Assembly: GCF_023517795.1 (NCBI RefSeq)
Contig: NZ_CP082928.1
Coordinates: 4,960,001 to 5,024,000, forward strand
Source: Pseudomonas fulva
Lineage (GTDB): Bacteria; Pseudomonadota; Gammaproteobacteria; Pseudomonadales; Pseudomonadaceae
Length of the DNA: 64,000 nt
Direction: 5' to 3'
This document shows, in pieces, positions 37,378-45,949 of the stretch (its first letter is position 1; each line of letters starts with the position of its first letter). The translations under genes were made by a program, and so were the position numbers. Under the pieces are notes generated by a model that was not told the origin of the DNA, made no database searches, and saw only the letters and a list, made by a program, of their open reading frames with translations.

Positions 37378-38079
37378 ATGCGCTTGATTGGACCCGATTG
37401 GATCGCAAGCCTCGGTCGGATGCTGGCCTGTGCCGGCTTGATGGTACTGCCGCTGGCAGGCCAGGCGGCAACGGAAGACCCCTGGGAGTCGTTCAACCGT
37501 CCCGTCTTTCGCTTCAACGATACCGTCGATACCTACGCCCTCAAGCCACTGGCCCAGGGGTACCGGGCGGTGACACCGCAGTTCCTGGAAACCGGTGTGC
37601 ACAATGTATTCCGCAACGTCGGCGATGTCGGCAACCTGGCCAACAATCTCCTCCAGGGCAAGGCGCACGACGCCGGCGTGGACACCAGCCGCCTGTTGCT
37701 CAACACTACCATCGGTGTGCTGGGCTTGTTCGACGTGGCGAGCAACATGGGCCTGCAACGCAGCGATGAAGACTTCGGCCAGACCCTGGGCGTCTGGGGC
37801 GTGCAGAGCGGCCCGTATCTGGTGCTGCCGCTGCTCGGCCCAAGCTCGCTGCGCGACGCGCCGGCCAGGATCCCGGACAGCTTCCTGACGCCCTATCCCT
37901 ACATGGACCATGTGCCGACGCGCAACGTCACCCGCGGGGTCAATATCGTCGATACCCGTGCCAGCCTGCTGGACGCCGAGCGCATGATCAGCGGCGACAA
38001 GTACATCTTCATCCGCAATGCCTATCTGCAGAACCGCGAATTTCGCGTGCGCGATGGCGATGTGGAAGACGATTTCTAG
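37378..38079 (+). CDS. mlaA: MlaA/VacJ family outer-membrane lipid asymmetry protein
   Basis: A 233-residue MlaA-family protein: EDPWESFNRPVFRFNDTVDTYALKPLAQGYRAVTP, then FRNVGDVGNLANNLLQGK, FGQTLGVWGVQSGPYLVLPLLGPSSLRDAPAR, all hallmark segments. MlaA removes misplaced phospholipids from the outer leaflet of the outer membrane and hands them to the Mla pathway. The N-terminus has a signal sequence ending GQA and no lipobox cysteine at the cleavage site, so this homologue may not be lipidated. A TATACT -10-like box lies at 37322-37327. Divergent from the HAD gene. Confidence 0.95.
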   Translation: MRLIGPDWIASLGRMLACAGLMVLPLAGQAATEDPWESFNRPVFRFNDTVDTYALKPLAQGYRAVTPQFLETGVHNVFRNVGDVGNLANNLLQGKAHDAGVDTSRLLLNTTIGVLGLFDVASNMGLQRSDEDFGQTLGVWGVQSGPYLVLPLLGPSSLRDAPARIPDSFLTPYPYMDHVPTRNVTRGVNIVDTRASLLDAERMISGDKYIFIRNAYLQNREFRVRDGDVEDDF

Positions 38080-38125
38080 GAATCGGGGAGGGCGGTTGCC
38101 TGGTGGCCGAACGGCCTGAGCGAGG

Positions 38126-38150
38126 CGTGATGGAGGCTGGCTCCATCACG
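38126..38150. terminator. Hairpin between convergent mlaA and PilZ genes
   Basis: Perfect 10-bp stem CGTGATGGAG/CTCCATCACG around GCTGG. There is no T tract on either side, so it may be a weak terminator or mRNA end-stabilising hairpin. Confidence 0.45.
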
Positions 38151-38162
38151 TAACCCGGTGTT

Positions 38163-38462
38163 TCAGTTCATCGAGGTCACGGCGACGCCGAGAACCTGCC
38201 GGCCATCACCCAGATCCGTTACGCGTACCACTTCCGCGTCGGTTTCCAACCCCTTGAGCGAATCGTGAGTGGACGGAATCAGCACGCTCACCCTGTCACC
38301 CACCTTCGCCTGACATTGCGCTTCGAGCTGCATGCCGGTGCTCGACAGGTCCCGGCACAACGCAGGAACGCTCTGGCCGCCATGAGTGAGCGTTACCTGG
38401 GTCTCCAGGCGCATGCGAATGTAATCGCGCTTTTCCGTGTAATCACGATCATTCTGACTCAT
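38163..38462 (-). CDS. PilZ domain protein (c-di-GMP binding)
   Basis: A 99-residue single PilZ domain. The c-di-GMP-binding motifs are intact: RxxxR as RDYIR (residues 12-16) and DxSxxG as DLSSTG (about 44-49). Such proteins switch conformation on binding c-di-GMP and pass the signal to a partner. The ATG at 38462 has GAGGAT before it. It lies between mlaA and an RssB-like regulator; the gene pair order is shared with P. aeruginosa as I recall it. Confidence 0.92.
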   Translation of the reverse strand: MSQNDRDYTEKRDYIRMRLETQVTLTHGGQSVPALCRDLSSTGMQLEAQCQAKVGDRVSVLIPSTHDSLKGLETDAEVVRVTDLGDGRQVLGVAVTSMN

Positions 38463-38672
38463 CGGGCTATCCTCATTGTAGGTCGGGGCTGTGCTGCGAT
38501 TCTTATAACCCCCGCCCATTTGAGGTGTAAAGCTGCTCGGCGGCTAACGGCGCCTGTTGAATCGCGCTGAGGATGGGAGTACCGTCTGCGCCTTGACGCG
38601 AACCGTGTACCCGCGCAGGTCGTTGGCTGCGTTTACGCTAACCATCCCCGGCGCAGTTTGCCTGGAAACCCC

Positions 38673-39857
38673 ATGCACAAAACCAGTGCCACATTGCTGC
38701 TGATCGATGATGACGAAGTCGTCCGCGCCAGCATTGCAGCCTACTTGGAAGACAGCGGCTTCAACATCCTGCTGGCCAGCAACGGCCTGCAAGGTCTCGA
38801 AGTGTTCGAGCGCGAACGGCCCGATCTGGTCATTTGCGACCTGCGCATGCCCCAGGTCGATGGTCTCGAACTGATCCGCCGTATCAACGCGCTGGAAGTC
38901 TCCGCGCCGATCATCGTGGTCTCCGGCGCCGGGGTGATGACCGATGTGGTGGAGGCGCTACGCCTTGGCGCGGCCGATTACCTGATCAAGCCCCTCGAGG
39001 ACCTGGCCGTGCTCGAGCACTCGGTGCGTCGTGCGCTGGATCGCGTGCACCTGCGCCAGGAGAACGAGCGCTACCGCGAGAAGCTGGAAACCGCCAACCG
39101 CGAGCTGCAGGCCAGCCTGCACCTGCTGCAGGAAGACCAGAACGCCGGGCGCCAGGTGCAGATGAACATGCTGCCGGTCACCCCCTGGGAAGACGAGGGG
39201 CTGTCGTTCGCCCACCAGATCATCCCCTCGCTGTACCTGTCCGGTGATTTCGTCGACTACTTCCGGGTCGACGAGCGCCGCGTGGCGTTCTACCTGGCGG
39301 ACGTTTCCGGCCACGGCGCCTCGTCGGCCTTCGTCACCGTGCTGCTCAAGTTCATGACCACGCGCCTGCTCTACGAGTCGCGGCGCAACGGCATGCTGCC
39401 CGAGTTCAAGCCGTCGGACGTGCTCAGCCATATCAACCGCGGCCTGATCAACTGCAAGCTGGGCAAGCACGTGACCATGCTCGGTGGGGTGATCGACGAA
39501 GCATCCAACCGGCTGACCTACAGCATCGGCGGCCACTTGCCGCTACCGGTGATGTACACCGGTGGCCAGGCCTATTACCTGGAAGGCCGCGGCCTGCCGG
39601 TCGGCCTGTTCAAGGAGGCCGATTACCACAACCTGGAAATCGACCTTCCCGAATCATTCAGCCTGACCTTGCTGTCCGACGGCATTCTCGATTTGCTCGA
39701 CGGCGACAATCTGCAGGAAAAAGAAGCCTTGCTGCCCAAGCTGGTCAGCCAGGCAGGTGGAACCCTGGACGGGTTGCGTAGCGTGTTTGGACTGGCCAAT
39801 CTGGCGGAGATGCCGGATGATATCGCCTTGCTGGTGTTAAGCAGGAACCTTGCATGA
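38673..39857 (+). CDS. rssB: RssB-like response regulator with PP2C-type phosphatase domain
   Basis: A 394-residue protein: N-terminal receiver domain (phospho-accepting D56 in LVICDLRMP; lysine in YLIKPLED), a coiled linker (about 125-160), then a SpoIIE/PP2C-type phosphatase domain with acidic metal-binding residues in YLSGDFVDYF, ADVSGHGASS, IGGHLPLP and LLSDGILDLLDG. E. coli RssB targets RpoS for ClpXP but has a dead phosphatase domain; in Pseudomonas the domain keeps metal ligands and the next gene codes for a matching STAS protein, so a partner-switch dephosphorylating that STAS protein is likely. ATGA overlap with the next gene (39854-39857). Confidence 0.9.
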   Translation: MHKTSATLLLIDDDEVVRASIAAYLEDSGFNILLASNGLQGLEVFERERPDLVICDLRMPQVDGLELIRRINALEVSAPIIVVSGAGVMTDVVEALRLGAADYLIKPLEDLAVLEHSVRRALDRVHLRQENERYREKLETANRELQASLHLLQEDQNAGRQVQMNMLPVTPWEDEGLSFAHQIIPSLYLSGDFVDYFRVDERRVAFYLADVSGHGASSAFVTVLLKFMTTRLLYESRRNGMLPEFKPSDVLSHINRGLINCKLGKHVTMLGGVIDEASNRLTYSIGGHLPLPVMYTGGQAYYLEGRGLPVGLFKEADYHNLEIDLPESFSLTLLSDGILDLLDGDNLQEKEALLPKLVSQAGGTLDGLRSVFGLANLAEMPDDIALLVLSRNLA

Positions 39858-40351
39858 ATCCTGGGATAAGCCCCGGTAGAATCCAGTTCGCCGAGCAGGA
39901 TGGTACCTTCGTCCTCAAGTTCATCGGCGAAGTGCGCCTGACCCTGTGTTCGGCTCTGGATTCCACGATCGAGAAGATTTTCACTGCGCTGAACTTCTCC
40001 GCCATCGTCATCGACCTGACGGAAACGCGCAGCATCGACAGCACCACCCTGGGGCTGCTGGCCAAGCTGTCGATTCTGTCACGACAGAAGGTGGGCCTGT
40101 TGCCGACCGTGGTGACCACCCACGCCGACATCACGCGGCTGTTGCAATCGATGGGCTTCGATCAGGTGTTCAACATCATCGACCAGCCCTACGAGTGCCC
40201 GAATTGCCTGGCCGACCTGCCGTCCCAGGATCAATCGGAAGACGTGGTGCGCGCCCACGTGCTGGAGGCGCATCGCATCCTGATGGGCCTGAACGAGTCG
40301 AACCGCGCGGCCTTCCATGACCTGGTCAGTGCCCTCGAACAGCATCCCTGA
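39854..40351 (+). CDS. rssC: STAS domain anti-sigma-factor antagonist (RssC-like)
   Basis: A 165-residue protein with an N-terminal STAS domain (about 1-105) and the phosphorylatable serine S63 in IDSTTLGLL, like SpoIIAA/RsbV. A C-terminal extension has a CPNC pair (ECPNCLADL) and a helical tail, longer than a minimal STAS protein. The four-base overlap with the RssB-like phosphatase gene shows that the two form a partner-switch pair; the kinase partner is not here. Gene symbol is used by analogy. Confidence 0.85.
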   Translation: MNPGISPGRIQFAEQDGTFVLKFIGEVRLTLCSALDSTIEKIFTALNFSAIVIDLTETRSIDSTTLGLLAKLSILSRQKVGLLPTVVTTHADITRLLQSMGFDQVFNIIDQPYECPNCLADLPSQDQSEDVVRAHVLEAHRILMGLNESNRAAFHDLVSALEQHP

Positions 40352-40365
40352 AGCCCGGCCATAAA

Positions 40366-40404
40366 AAAACGGGGCGCCGACAGCATCGGCGCCCCGTTTT
40401 GCAT
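40366..40404. terminator. Bidirectional terminator between rssC and tal
   Basis: A 15-bp perfect stem (AAAACGGGGCGCCGA with TCGGCGCCCCGTTTT) around CAGCA, with an A tract before it. Ends both convergent genes. Confidence 0.95.
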
Positions 40405-40411
40405 TTCAGGG

Positions 40412-41338
40412 TCAGCTGTTGGCGGCGAGCAGCTTTTCCAGTTTTTCCTGATCGCGGGCGAACTGACGGATGCCCTCGGCGAGTTTTTCGGTGGCCATGG
40501 CGTCTTCGTTCATGTCCCAGCGGAACTGGGTTTCACTGATGCGCGCTTCACTCTGCCCGGACACCTCGGTATCGAGCTTGCGCTCCAGGGTGCCGTTGTC
40601 GTCGGCCAGTTGCTGCAGCAGCTCGGGGCTGATGGTCAGGCGGTCGCAGCCAGCCAGCTGTTCGATCTGGCCGATATTGCGGAAGCTTGCGCCCATCACC
40701 ACGGTCTTGTGGCCCTGGGCCTTGTAGTAGTCGTAGATGCGCGCCACCGACTGCACCCCAGGGTCTTCCGCGCCCACGTAGTCACGGCCTTCGGCCTTCT
40801 TGTACCAGTCGTAGATTCGCCCCACGAACGGCGAGATCAGGAAGGCGCCGGCATCGGCGCAGGCACGGGCCTGGGCGAAGGAGAACAGCAGGGTGAGGTT
40901 GGTCTGCACGCCGGATTTTTCCAGCTGCTCGGCGGCGCGGATGCCTTCCCAGGTCGAGGCGATCTTGATCAGGATGCGCTCGCGGCTCACGCCGGCTTCT
41001 TCATACAGCTCGACCAGGCGCTTGGCACGGCTCAGGGTGGCCTGGGTGTCGAAGGACAGGCGCGCATCCACCTCGGTGGAAATGCGCCCGGGGATCACCT
41101 GCAGGATTTCCCGGCCCACGGTCACGCCAAAACGGTCACTGGCCAGGTCTACATCACCCTTGCTGACCGCCACCGCCTGCTTGAGCAGGTCGGCGTAGCG
41201 GGGCAGCGCGGCGGCCTTGAGCAGCAGGGACGGGTTGGTGGTGGCGTCGACCGGCTTGAGGCGGGCGATGGCGTCGATGTCGCCGGTGTCGGCAACCACG
41301 GTGGTGAACTGCTTGAGTTGATCCAGCTTGGAGGTCAT
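40412..41338 (-). CDS. tal: Transaldolase
   Basis: A 308-residue class 1 transaldolase moving a three-carbon unit between sugar phosphates in the pentose phosphate pathway. Motifs: [13 protein letters not shown] near the N-terminus and the Schiff-base lysine in [21 protein letters not shown] (about residue 130). Full length with normal ends. A single gene with a shared terminator; 92 bases separate its start from the end of dusA. Confidence 0.97.
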   Translation of the reverse strand: MTSKLDQLKQFTTVVADTGDIDAIARLKPVDATTNPSLLLKAAALPRYADLLKQAVAVSKGDVDLASDRFGVTVGREILQVIPGRISTEVDARLSFDTQATLSRAKRLVELYEEAGVSRERILIKIASTWEGIRAAEQLEKSGVQTNLTLLFSFAQARACADAGAFLISPFVGRIYDWYKKAEGRDYVGAEDPGVQSVARIYDYYKAQGHKTVVMGASFRNIGQIEQLAGCDRLTISPELLQQLADDNGTLERKLDTEVSGQSEARISETQFRWDMNEDAMATEKLAEGIRQFARDQEKLEKLLAANS

Positions 41339-41430
41339 GTCACGGCCTTGTCGATTCGGGGTGTCACGACCTTACCTGAGCCTCGGTTGCCGCTCAACTG
41401 GTGGCACGGCCGTTGAGCGGCCGTGCTGCC

Positions 41431-42441
41431 TCAGCGGCCCTGCAGCAGCTCGGCCGCCTGGTCGAAAATGGCCAGCGGCTGGTCGCTCTTGTGGATGTCT
41501 GCAGACAATAATTGACGGAAGCGCCGCGCCCCGGGGAAGCCCTGGGCAAGGCCCAGCATATGGCGCGTGACGTGGTGCATCAGGCCGCCAGCGGCCATAT
41601 GCCGCTCGATATAAGGGCGCATGACCAGCATCGCCTGGTGCCGACTGACTGGCTGGCGTTCGCTGCCGAACAGTTGCCCGTCGACCTCCGCCAGCAGATA
41701 CGGATTGTGGTAGGCCTCGCGGCCGAGCATCACCCCGTCGAAGGTCTGCAGGTGCTGCCTGCATGCCTCGAGCGTCTTGATGCCGCCATTGAGGACCAAT
41801 TCGAGATCAGGAAAGTCCTGCTTCAATTGCGCGGCGATATCGTAGCGCAGCGGCGGAATCTCGCGGTTTTCCTTCGGCGACAGACCCGAGAGAATGGCGA
41901 TGCGTGCATGCACGGTAAAGCTGCGACAGCCGGCATCGCGCACCTGGCCGACGAAATCGCAGAGCTCTGCGTAGCTGTCGCGCCCGTCGATACCGATGCG
42001 GTGCTTGACGGTGACGGGGATGCTCACCGCATCGCGCATCGCCTTGACGCACTCGGCCACCAGCGCCGGATGGGCCATCAGGCAGGCGCCGATCATGTTG
42101 TTCTGCACCCGGTCACTGGGGCAGCCGACGTTGAGGTTCACCTCGTCGTAGCCCGCCTGCTCGGCAAGCCGTGCACAGGCCGCCAGGTCGGCCGGGTTGC
42201 TGCCGCCCAATTGCAGCGCCAGGGGATGCTCGGCCTGGTCGTAGTGCAGAAACCGCTGGGTATCGCCATGCAGCAACGCGCCGGTGGTGACCATCTCGGT
42301 ATAGAGCAGCGCGTGCTGCGACAGCTGGCGCAGGAAGTACCTGCAGTGGTGGTCTGTCCAATCCATCATCGGCGCCACGGAGAAGCGGCGGGATAGCGCG
42401 TGGCCGGTATCGGCGGGCAGTGAGGATAATTCTGGGGGCAT
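41431..42441 (-). CDS. dusA: tRNA-dihydrouridine(20/20a) synthase
   Basis: A 336-residue FMN enzyme reducing uridine in the tRNA D-loop. DusA-type sequence: RRFSVAPMMDWTDHHCRYFLR, LYTEMVTTGALLHGD, LALQLGGSNP, the catalytic Cys in VNLNVGCPSDRVQ, and VTVKHRIGIDGRDSY. The frame also contains a TTG three codons upstream (42450); I use the ATG at 42441. Same neighbourhood (tal, dusA) as in P. aeruginosa as I remember it. Confidence 0.96.
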   Translation of the reverse strand: MPPELSSLPADTGHALSRRFSVAPMMDWTDHHCRYFLRQLSQHALLYTEMVTTGALLHGDTQRFLHYDQAEHPLALQLGGSNPADLAACARLAEQAGYDEVNLNVGCPSDRVQNNMIGACLMAHPALVAECVKAMRDAVSIPVTVKHRIGIDGRDSYAELCDFVGQVRDAGCRSFTVHARIAILSGLSPKENREIPPLRYDIAAQLKQDFPDLELVLNGGIKTLEACRQHLQTFDGVMLGREAYHNPYLLAEVDGQLFGSERQPVSRHQAMLVMRPYIERHMAAGGLMHHVTRHMLGLAQGFPGARRFRQLLSADIHKSDQPLAIFDQAAELLQGR

Positions 42442-42795
42442 TTTGCTCAAGTCTGTTCGATGCTTAATAAGGCTGGGCTGCCGTTTTTAGCCTGGGGCAT
42501 CAGGAAGGTGGCAGATGCAAACATTCGCCGGCATGAGTGGCGAGCGGGGCGGTAACGCCATGGTCTGGGTTGGGTAACGAGTGTGAATTCGGCTGCGCCG
42601 TGAGGTCAGTTTACCAAGAAAGCTGCCCCTGCGATCGAAATGGCCTGCTGCGCTCAAGGCCAGCAGCCAGGGGCAATGGCTTCTCGGCGCCGGGGGCGGG
42701 GGCAGATACGCTTGCCTGGCCGTTTGTCGAACGGCGGGCACTTCGCGCCGCCGGTTTCAACCAATCTAATACGCGCAGACGCTCTGCGCCTGACA

Positions 42796-43011
42796 GTGGA
42801 AGACAAGAACGGCCCGGCAGCACCCTATCAAGGGCCATCCGTTAACAGCTCGACGCAGGGGCATGGTTCGAAGCAGGAGCAGGATGCCGTCAAATCGGAA
42901 GCAGAGCATGACGGCGATTCAACGCCGCCTGCAGACGGCCAGGGTACGCCTGACGATGACCGGCAAGGCGATGACAGAGTCGATTGTTCGATGTTGCAGC
43001 TGAATTCCTGA
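42796..43011 (+). CDS. Possible small acidic disordered protein
   Basis: A candidate 71-residue ORF from a GTG at 42796. The translation is hydrophilic and acidic (EDKNGPAAPYQGPSVNSSTQ ... EQDAVKSEAEHDGDSTPP ... DDRQGDDRVDCSMLQLNS), unlike the arginine/proline-rich noise ORFs around it, and its stop codon touches a perfect hairpin with T residues (43012-43037). No clear ribosome site, and the frame stays open upstream to 42640, so the start is uncertain. No recognised family. Confidence 0.35.
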   Translation: MEDKNGPAAPYQGPSVNSSTQGHGSKQEQDAVKSEAEHDGDSTPPADGQGTPDDDRQGDDRVDCSMLQLNS

Positions 43012-43037
43012 AGCCCAGCGCTAGCGCTGGGCTCTTT
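43012..43037 (+). terminator. Hairpin terminator after the small acidic ORF
   Basis: Perfect palindrome AGCCCAGCGC TA GCGCTGGGCT followed by CTTT. Confidence 0.65.
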
Positions 43038-43485
43038 CAACCCTGTCCTGGTTCCTCTGGCCGTCGTCCTTCTGCTCGCAAGCGCAGCGTTTCGGCAACC
43101 CGTGGCGCGTCATCAAAGCGCTGAGGCCGATGCCTGTTTCGCTCACCGGGGAGTGGCGCAGATGGCCGGGAAGTGGGCTGGCAGCCGGCGTTATGCTTGG
43201 GGGAGGATGCATGAGCTCGTTGATGCCGGGCGTTGCGCAGAGCAGGCGCGGCCATCGCCGACAGGGTGAGCGCATGCTGGATCCATATGGCGCATGGCTT
43301 GGTGGCAACGAGCGACTATCCCAATCACAAGGAGCGTGCTATCGAAGCGCCCCGCATACGGTCTGACGCCGACCCAGGCTTAAAGCTGTTGAATGCCGCA
43401 CAGCGGATCAACACCTCTTGCCCGCATGGGCACACCATCATTGTTTATGTAATCGCTAAATACTTGTTATTAAAGAAAATATCAG

Positions 43486-43503
43486 TTGGCATGGATTCTG
43501 TTG
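43486..43503 (+). promoter_or_regulatory. Candidate sigma-54 promoter of the first sulfur operon
   Basis: TTGGCATGGATTCTGTT: GG at 43488-43489, ten bases, then GT at 43500-43501. The consensus is GG-N10-GC, so the -12 half has one mismatch; the -24 half is strong. The coding start is 59 bases downstream with AGGAG at 43551. Confidence 0.5.
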
Positions 43504-43559
43504 GTAAGTGATTAAACAGTGCCACGACAAGGTGCTGGCCTTATCGACCAGGAGTCCCC

Positions 43560-44969
43560 ATGTCACGTGAAATTCGTTTGAACGCCTTCGAGATGAACTG
43601 TGTCGGCCATCAGTCACCTGGCCTGTGGCGGCACCCCAAGGATCGCGCCTGGCAGTACAAGGATCTGGAGTACTGGACGGATCTGGCCAGGTTGCTGGAG
43701 CGCGGCAAGTTCGACGGCATCTTCATCGCCGACGTGATCGGTATCTACGACGTGCTGGGCGGCAATGGCGACGCGGCCATCCGCCAGGCGACCCAGGTTC
43801 CGGTCAACGATCCGCTGGCGCTGATCACGCCAATGGCCCTGGTTACCGAACACCTTGGTTTCGGCCTGACTGCTTCGCTGACCTTCGAGCATCCGTATCC
43901 CTTCGCCCGGCGCCTGTCGACCCTGGACCACCTAACCAAGGGGCGCATCGGCTGGAACATCGTCACGTCCTACCTCGACAGCGGTGCGCGCAACCTCGGG
44001 CAGAAGGCCCTGAGCGATCACGATGCGCGCTACGACTACGCCGATGAATACCTTGAAGTGCTCTACAAGCTGTTCGAAGGCAGCTGGGAGGAGAGGGCGG
44101 TGGTGCGTGATCGTGAACGCGGGATCTTCACCGACCCGAGCAAGGTTCATGAAATCCGTCACCAGGGAGAGCATTTCCAGGTGCCTGGCATCCACCTCTG
44201 TGAACCGTCGCCGCAGCGCACGCCGGTGCTCTACCAGGCTGGCGCATCGAGCCGCGGCAAGGACTTCGCGGCCGGGCACGCCGAGTGCGTGTTCGTCGCC
44301 GCACCGTCCAAGGCGATCCTGAAGAAAACCGTGGCAGACATCCGCCGTCGGGCTGCCGAAGCCGGGCGCGATCCACGCAAGGTGCTGATCTTCAACCTGC
44401 AGACGGTGATCGTCGACGAGACCGACGCCAAAGCCCAGGCCAAGTGGCAGGAGCTGAAATCCTATAGCAGCTACGAGGGGGCGCTGGCGCTGATTTCCGG
44501 CTGGACCGGTATCGACTTTGGCCAGTACCAGCCGGATCAGGTGCTCAAGCACATCCACACCAACGCCATTCAATCGGCAGTAGAAACCTTCTCTACCGCC
44601 GACCCGGACAAGCAGTGGACGGTCCAGGAACTGGCTGACTGGGTTGGCATTGGCGGCTTCGGTCCGCTGATCGTCGGCAGTGCGCAGACCGTTGCCGACG
44701 AGCTGCAGGCCTGGGTCGAGGAGACCGACGTGGACGGCTTCAACCTGGCATATGCCCTGGCCCACGAAACCTTCCGTGATGTGGTCGAGCTGCTGGTGCC
44801 CGAGTTGCAGGCACGCGGCGTGTACAAGACCGATTATCGCTCCGGAACCCTGCGCGAGAAATTGTTCGGTGATGGCCCGCGACTGCCCGCCAACCATCCG
44901 GGCGCCGGTTATCGCGACCTCAGCCAGCAGCGTAAAGCTGCCAGTGTCAGCCTGGCCGAGCCGGCCTGA
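43560..44969 (+). CDS. LLM-class flavin-dependent monooxygenase (NtaA/SnaA/DszA family)
   Basis: A 469-residue FMNH2-dependent monooxygenase of the NtaA/SnaA/DszA branch: IRLNAFEMNCVGHQSPGLWRHP, ARLLERGKFDGIFIADVIGIYD, LVTEHLGFGLTASLTFEHPYPFARRLSTLDHLTKGRIGWNIVTSYLDSGARNLG and RTPVLYQAGASSRGKDFAAGHAECVFV are characteristic. Members open sulfones, sulfonates or amine rings using FMNH2 from a separate reductase. It is the first gene of the operon, 20 bases before the ligase-like gene. The precise substrate is unknown; sulfones or other organosulfur compounds are inferred from the neighbouring SfnG, SfnB and MsuE genes. Confidence 0.88.
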   Translation: MSREIRLNAFEMNCVGHQSPGLWRHPKDRAWQYKDLEYWTDLARLLERGKFDGIFIADVIGIYDVLGGNGDAAIRQATQVPVNDPLALITPMALVTEHLGFGLTASLTFEHPYPFARRLSTLDHLTKGRIGWNIVTSYLDSGARNLGQKALSDHDARYDYADEYLEVLYKLFEGSWEERAVVRDRERGIFTDPSKVHEIRHQGEHFQVPGIHLCEPSPQRTPVLYQAGASSRGKDFAAGHAECVFVAAPSKAILKKTVADIRRRAAEAGRDPRKVLIFNLQTVIVDETDAKAQAKWQELKSYSSYEGALALISGWTGIDFGQYQPDQVLKHIHTNAIQSAVETFSTADPDKQWTVQELADWVGIGGFGPLIVGSAQTVADELQAWVEETDVDGFNLAYALAHETFRDVVELLVPELQARGVYKTDYRSGTLREKLFGDGPRLPANHPGAGYRDLSQQRKAASVSLAEPA

Positions 44970-44989
44970 CTCGGCAGAGGAGCCGTCGC

Positions 44990-45949
44990 ATGAGCATTCA
45001 TGAGTTCTACCCGCCATTGCCTGAGGTGGTGGCCGACAGCGCACTGACGGCGCTGCAACGTTGGGCTCGGGAGCGGCCGACGCAGATCGCTCTGCGCCAC
45101 CGCCGCCTTGGCGCCTGGAAGGCCTGGCGCTGGATCGATGTGCAGCGCGAGGTCGAGCGAGTCGCCGATGGCTTGCGCCAGCAGGGTTTCACCCCTGGGG
45201 CGCGACTGGCGTTGAGCGGTGCCTTCGAGCCGAGCCTGCTGATTCTGGCGTTGGCTGCCCAGCAGCTTGGTGGCCAGAATCTGGTGATCGGCCGCGATAG
45301 TCGTGGCGATGAGCTGCAACGGCTGCTGCGCCATGGGCGTCCGGCGTTTGCCTTCGTCCAGCGCCGTGAGAACGTGTCGCACTGGTTAGGCAGCGGCCTT
45401 GTCGAGTATTGGCCGCTGCGCCTGTTTTCCGCCCAGGCCAATGCCGTGAGCAATGGCTTGTGGCAGGTGCAGCCACTGTCGACGCTGTTTGTCGGCGAGG
45501 CGCCGGTAGCGCAGCGTCAGGGTTGGGCGCAGGTGGCCGAGGATGATGTGCTATGGGTCGATGAGGGCACCGAATGGCGTGAGGGATTGAGTTATTTGCT
45601 GAGTCGCTGGCTGGAACATGGTGAGGGTCTGGCCTTCCCGGAAACCAGCGAGTCAGCCGGTCGCGATCGCCGCGAAATTGCCCCGACCGGATTGTTGCTG
45701 TCTGCCGCGCGGGTCGAGGCGCTGGCTGGCGAGATCGAGGCCCGTCTACCCCCAGCGGGCAGTTGGCGGCGGCGCCTGTGTGACTGGACGCTGGCGAATC
45801 CGCACCAAGGCATGCGCCGCTGGCTGAAGGAGCGGGTGCGGCGCTTGCTCGGTTTCCACCGGCTGCGCCGGATCGAGGTGCCGGGTGCGCCTGCCGGTGC
45901 AGTGCTACGAGGCCCGTGGCTGGATGAATATCTGGAGCGGGCGGCATGA
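44990..45949 (+). CDS. Shortened acyl-adenylate-ligase-like protein without the ATP-binding core
   Basis: A 319-residue protein that follows the N-terminal half of the long-chain acyl-CoA synthetases that accompany branched-chain-type ABC operons. Recognisable parts: RPTQIALRHRRLGAWKAWRWIDVQREVERVADGLRQQGFTPGARLAL, LALAAQQLGGQ, GEGLAFPETSESAGRDRREIAPTGLLLSAARVEALAGEIEARL (the enzyme's LREIxPTxxxxxPRxWE region) and RRWLKERVRRLLGFHRLRRIE. The [ST]SGTTGxPKG ATP-binding motif is absent (position taken by VLWVDEGTEWREG), and nothing corresponds to the C-terminal half. It is uninterrupted and overlaps the next gene by four bases (ATGA, 45946-45949). It cannot be an ordinary ligase; a scaffold or regulatory role is possible. 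Confidence 0.72.
   Translation: MSIHEFYPPLPEVVADSALTALQRWARERPTQIALRHRRLGAWKAWRWIDVQREVERVADGLRQQGFTPGARLALSGAFEPSLLILALAAQQLGGQNLVIGRDSRGDELQRLLRHGRPAFAFVQRRENVSHWLGSGLVEYWPLRLFSAQANAVSNGLWQVQPLSTLFVGEAPVAQRQGWAQVAEDDVLWVDEGTEWREGLSYLLSRWLEHGEGLAFPETSESAGRDRREIAPTGLLLSAARVEALAGEIEARLPPAGSWRRRLCDWTLANPHQGMRRWLKERVRRLLGFHRLRRIEVPGAPAGAVLRGPWLDEYLERAA

Larger units (their letters stand above)
42442..43559. other. 1.1-kb region with one possible small gene
   Basis: Between dusA and the sulfur genes lie 1118 bases with no strong CDS. Short ORFs on both strands (42487-42741 minus, 42537-42845 plus, 43021-43308 minus, 43130-43366 plus) have no ribosome site and an arginine/proline-rich shadow character. 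I list separately a small acidic ORF ending at a terminator (42796-43011) and a sigma-54-like element (43486-43503). The last ~150 bases are AT-rich compared with the rest. Confidence 0.5.

Noticed and set aside
37378..37470. Lipobox at Cys17 of MlaA
   Set aside because: The cysteine lies before the main hydrophobic stretch, so it cannot be the lipidated residue after signal cleavage.
42487..42741. Minus-strand ORF upstream of dusA
   Set aside because: Proline/arginine-rich, no ribosome site, no recognisable family.
43130..43366. Plus-strand ORF in the 1.1-kb gap
   Set aside because: No ribosome site and no recognisable motif; weak composition.
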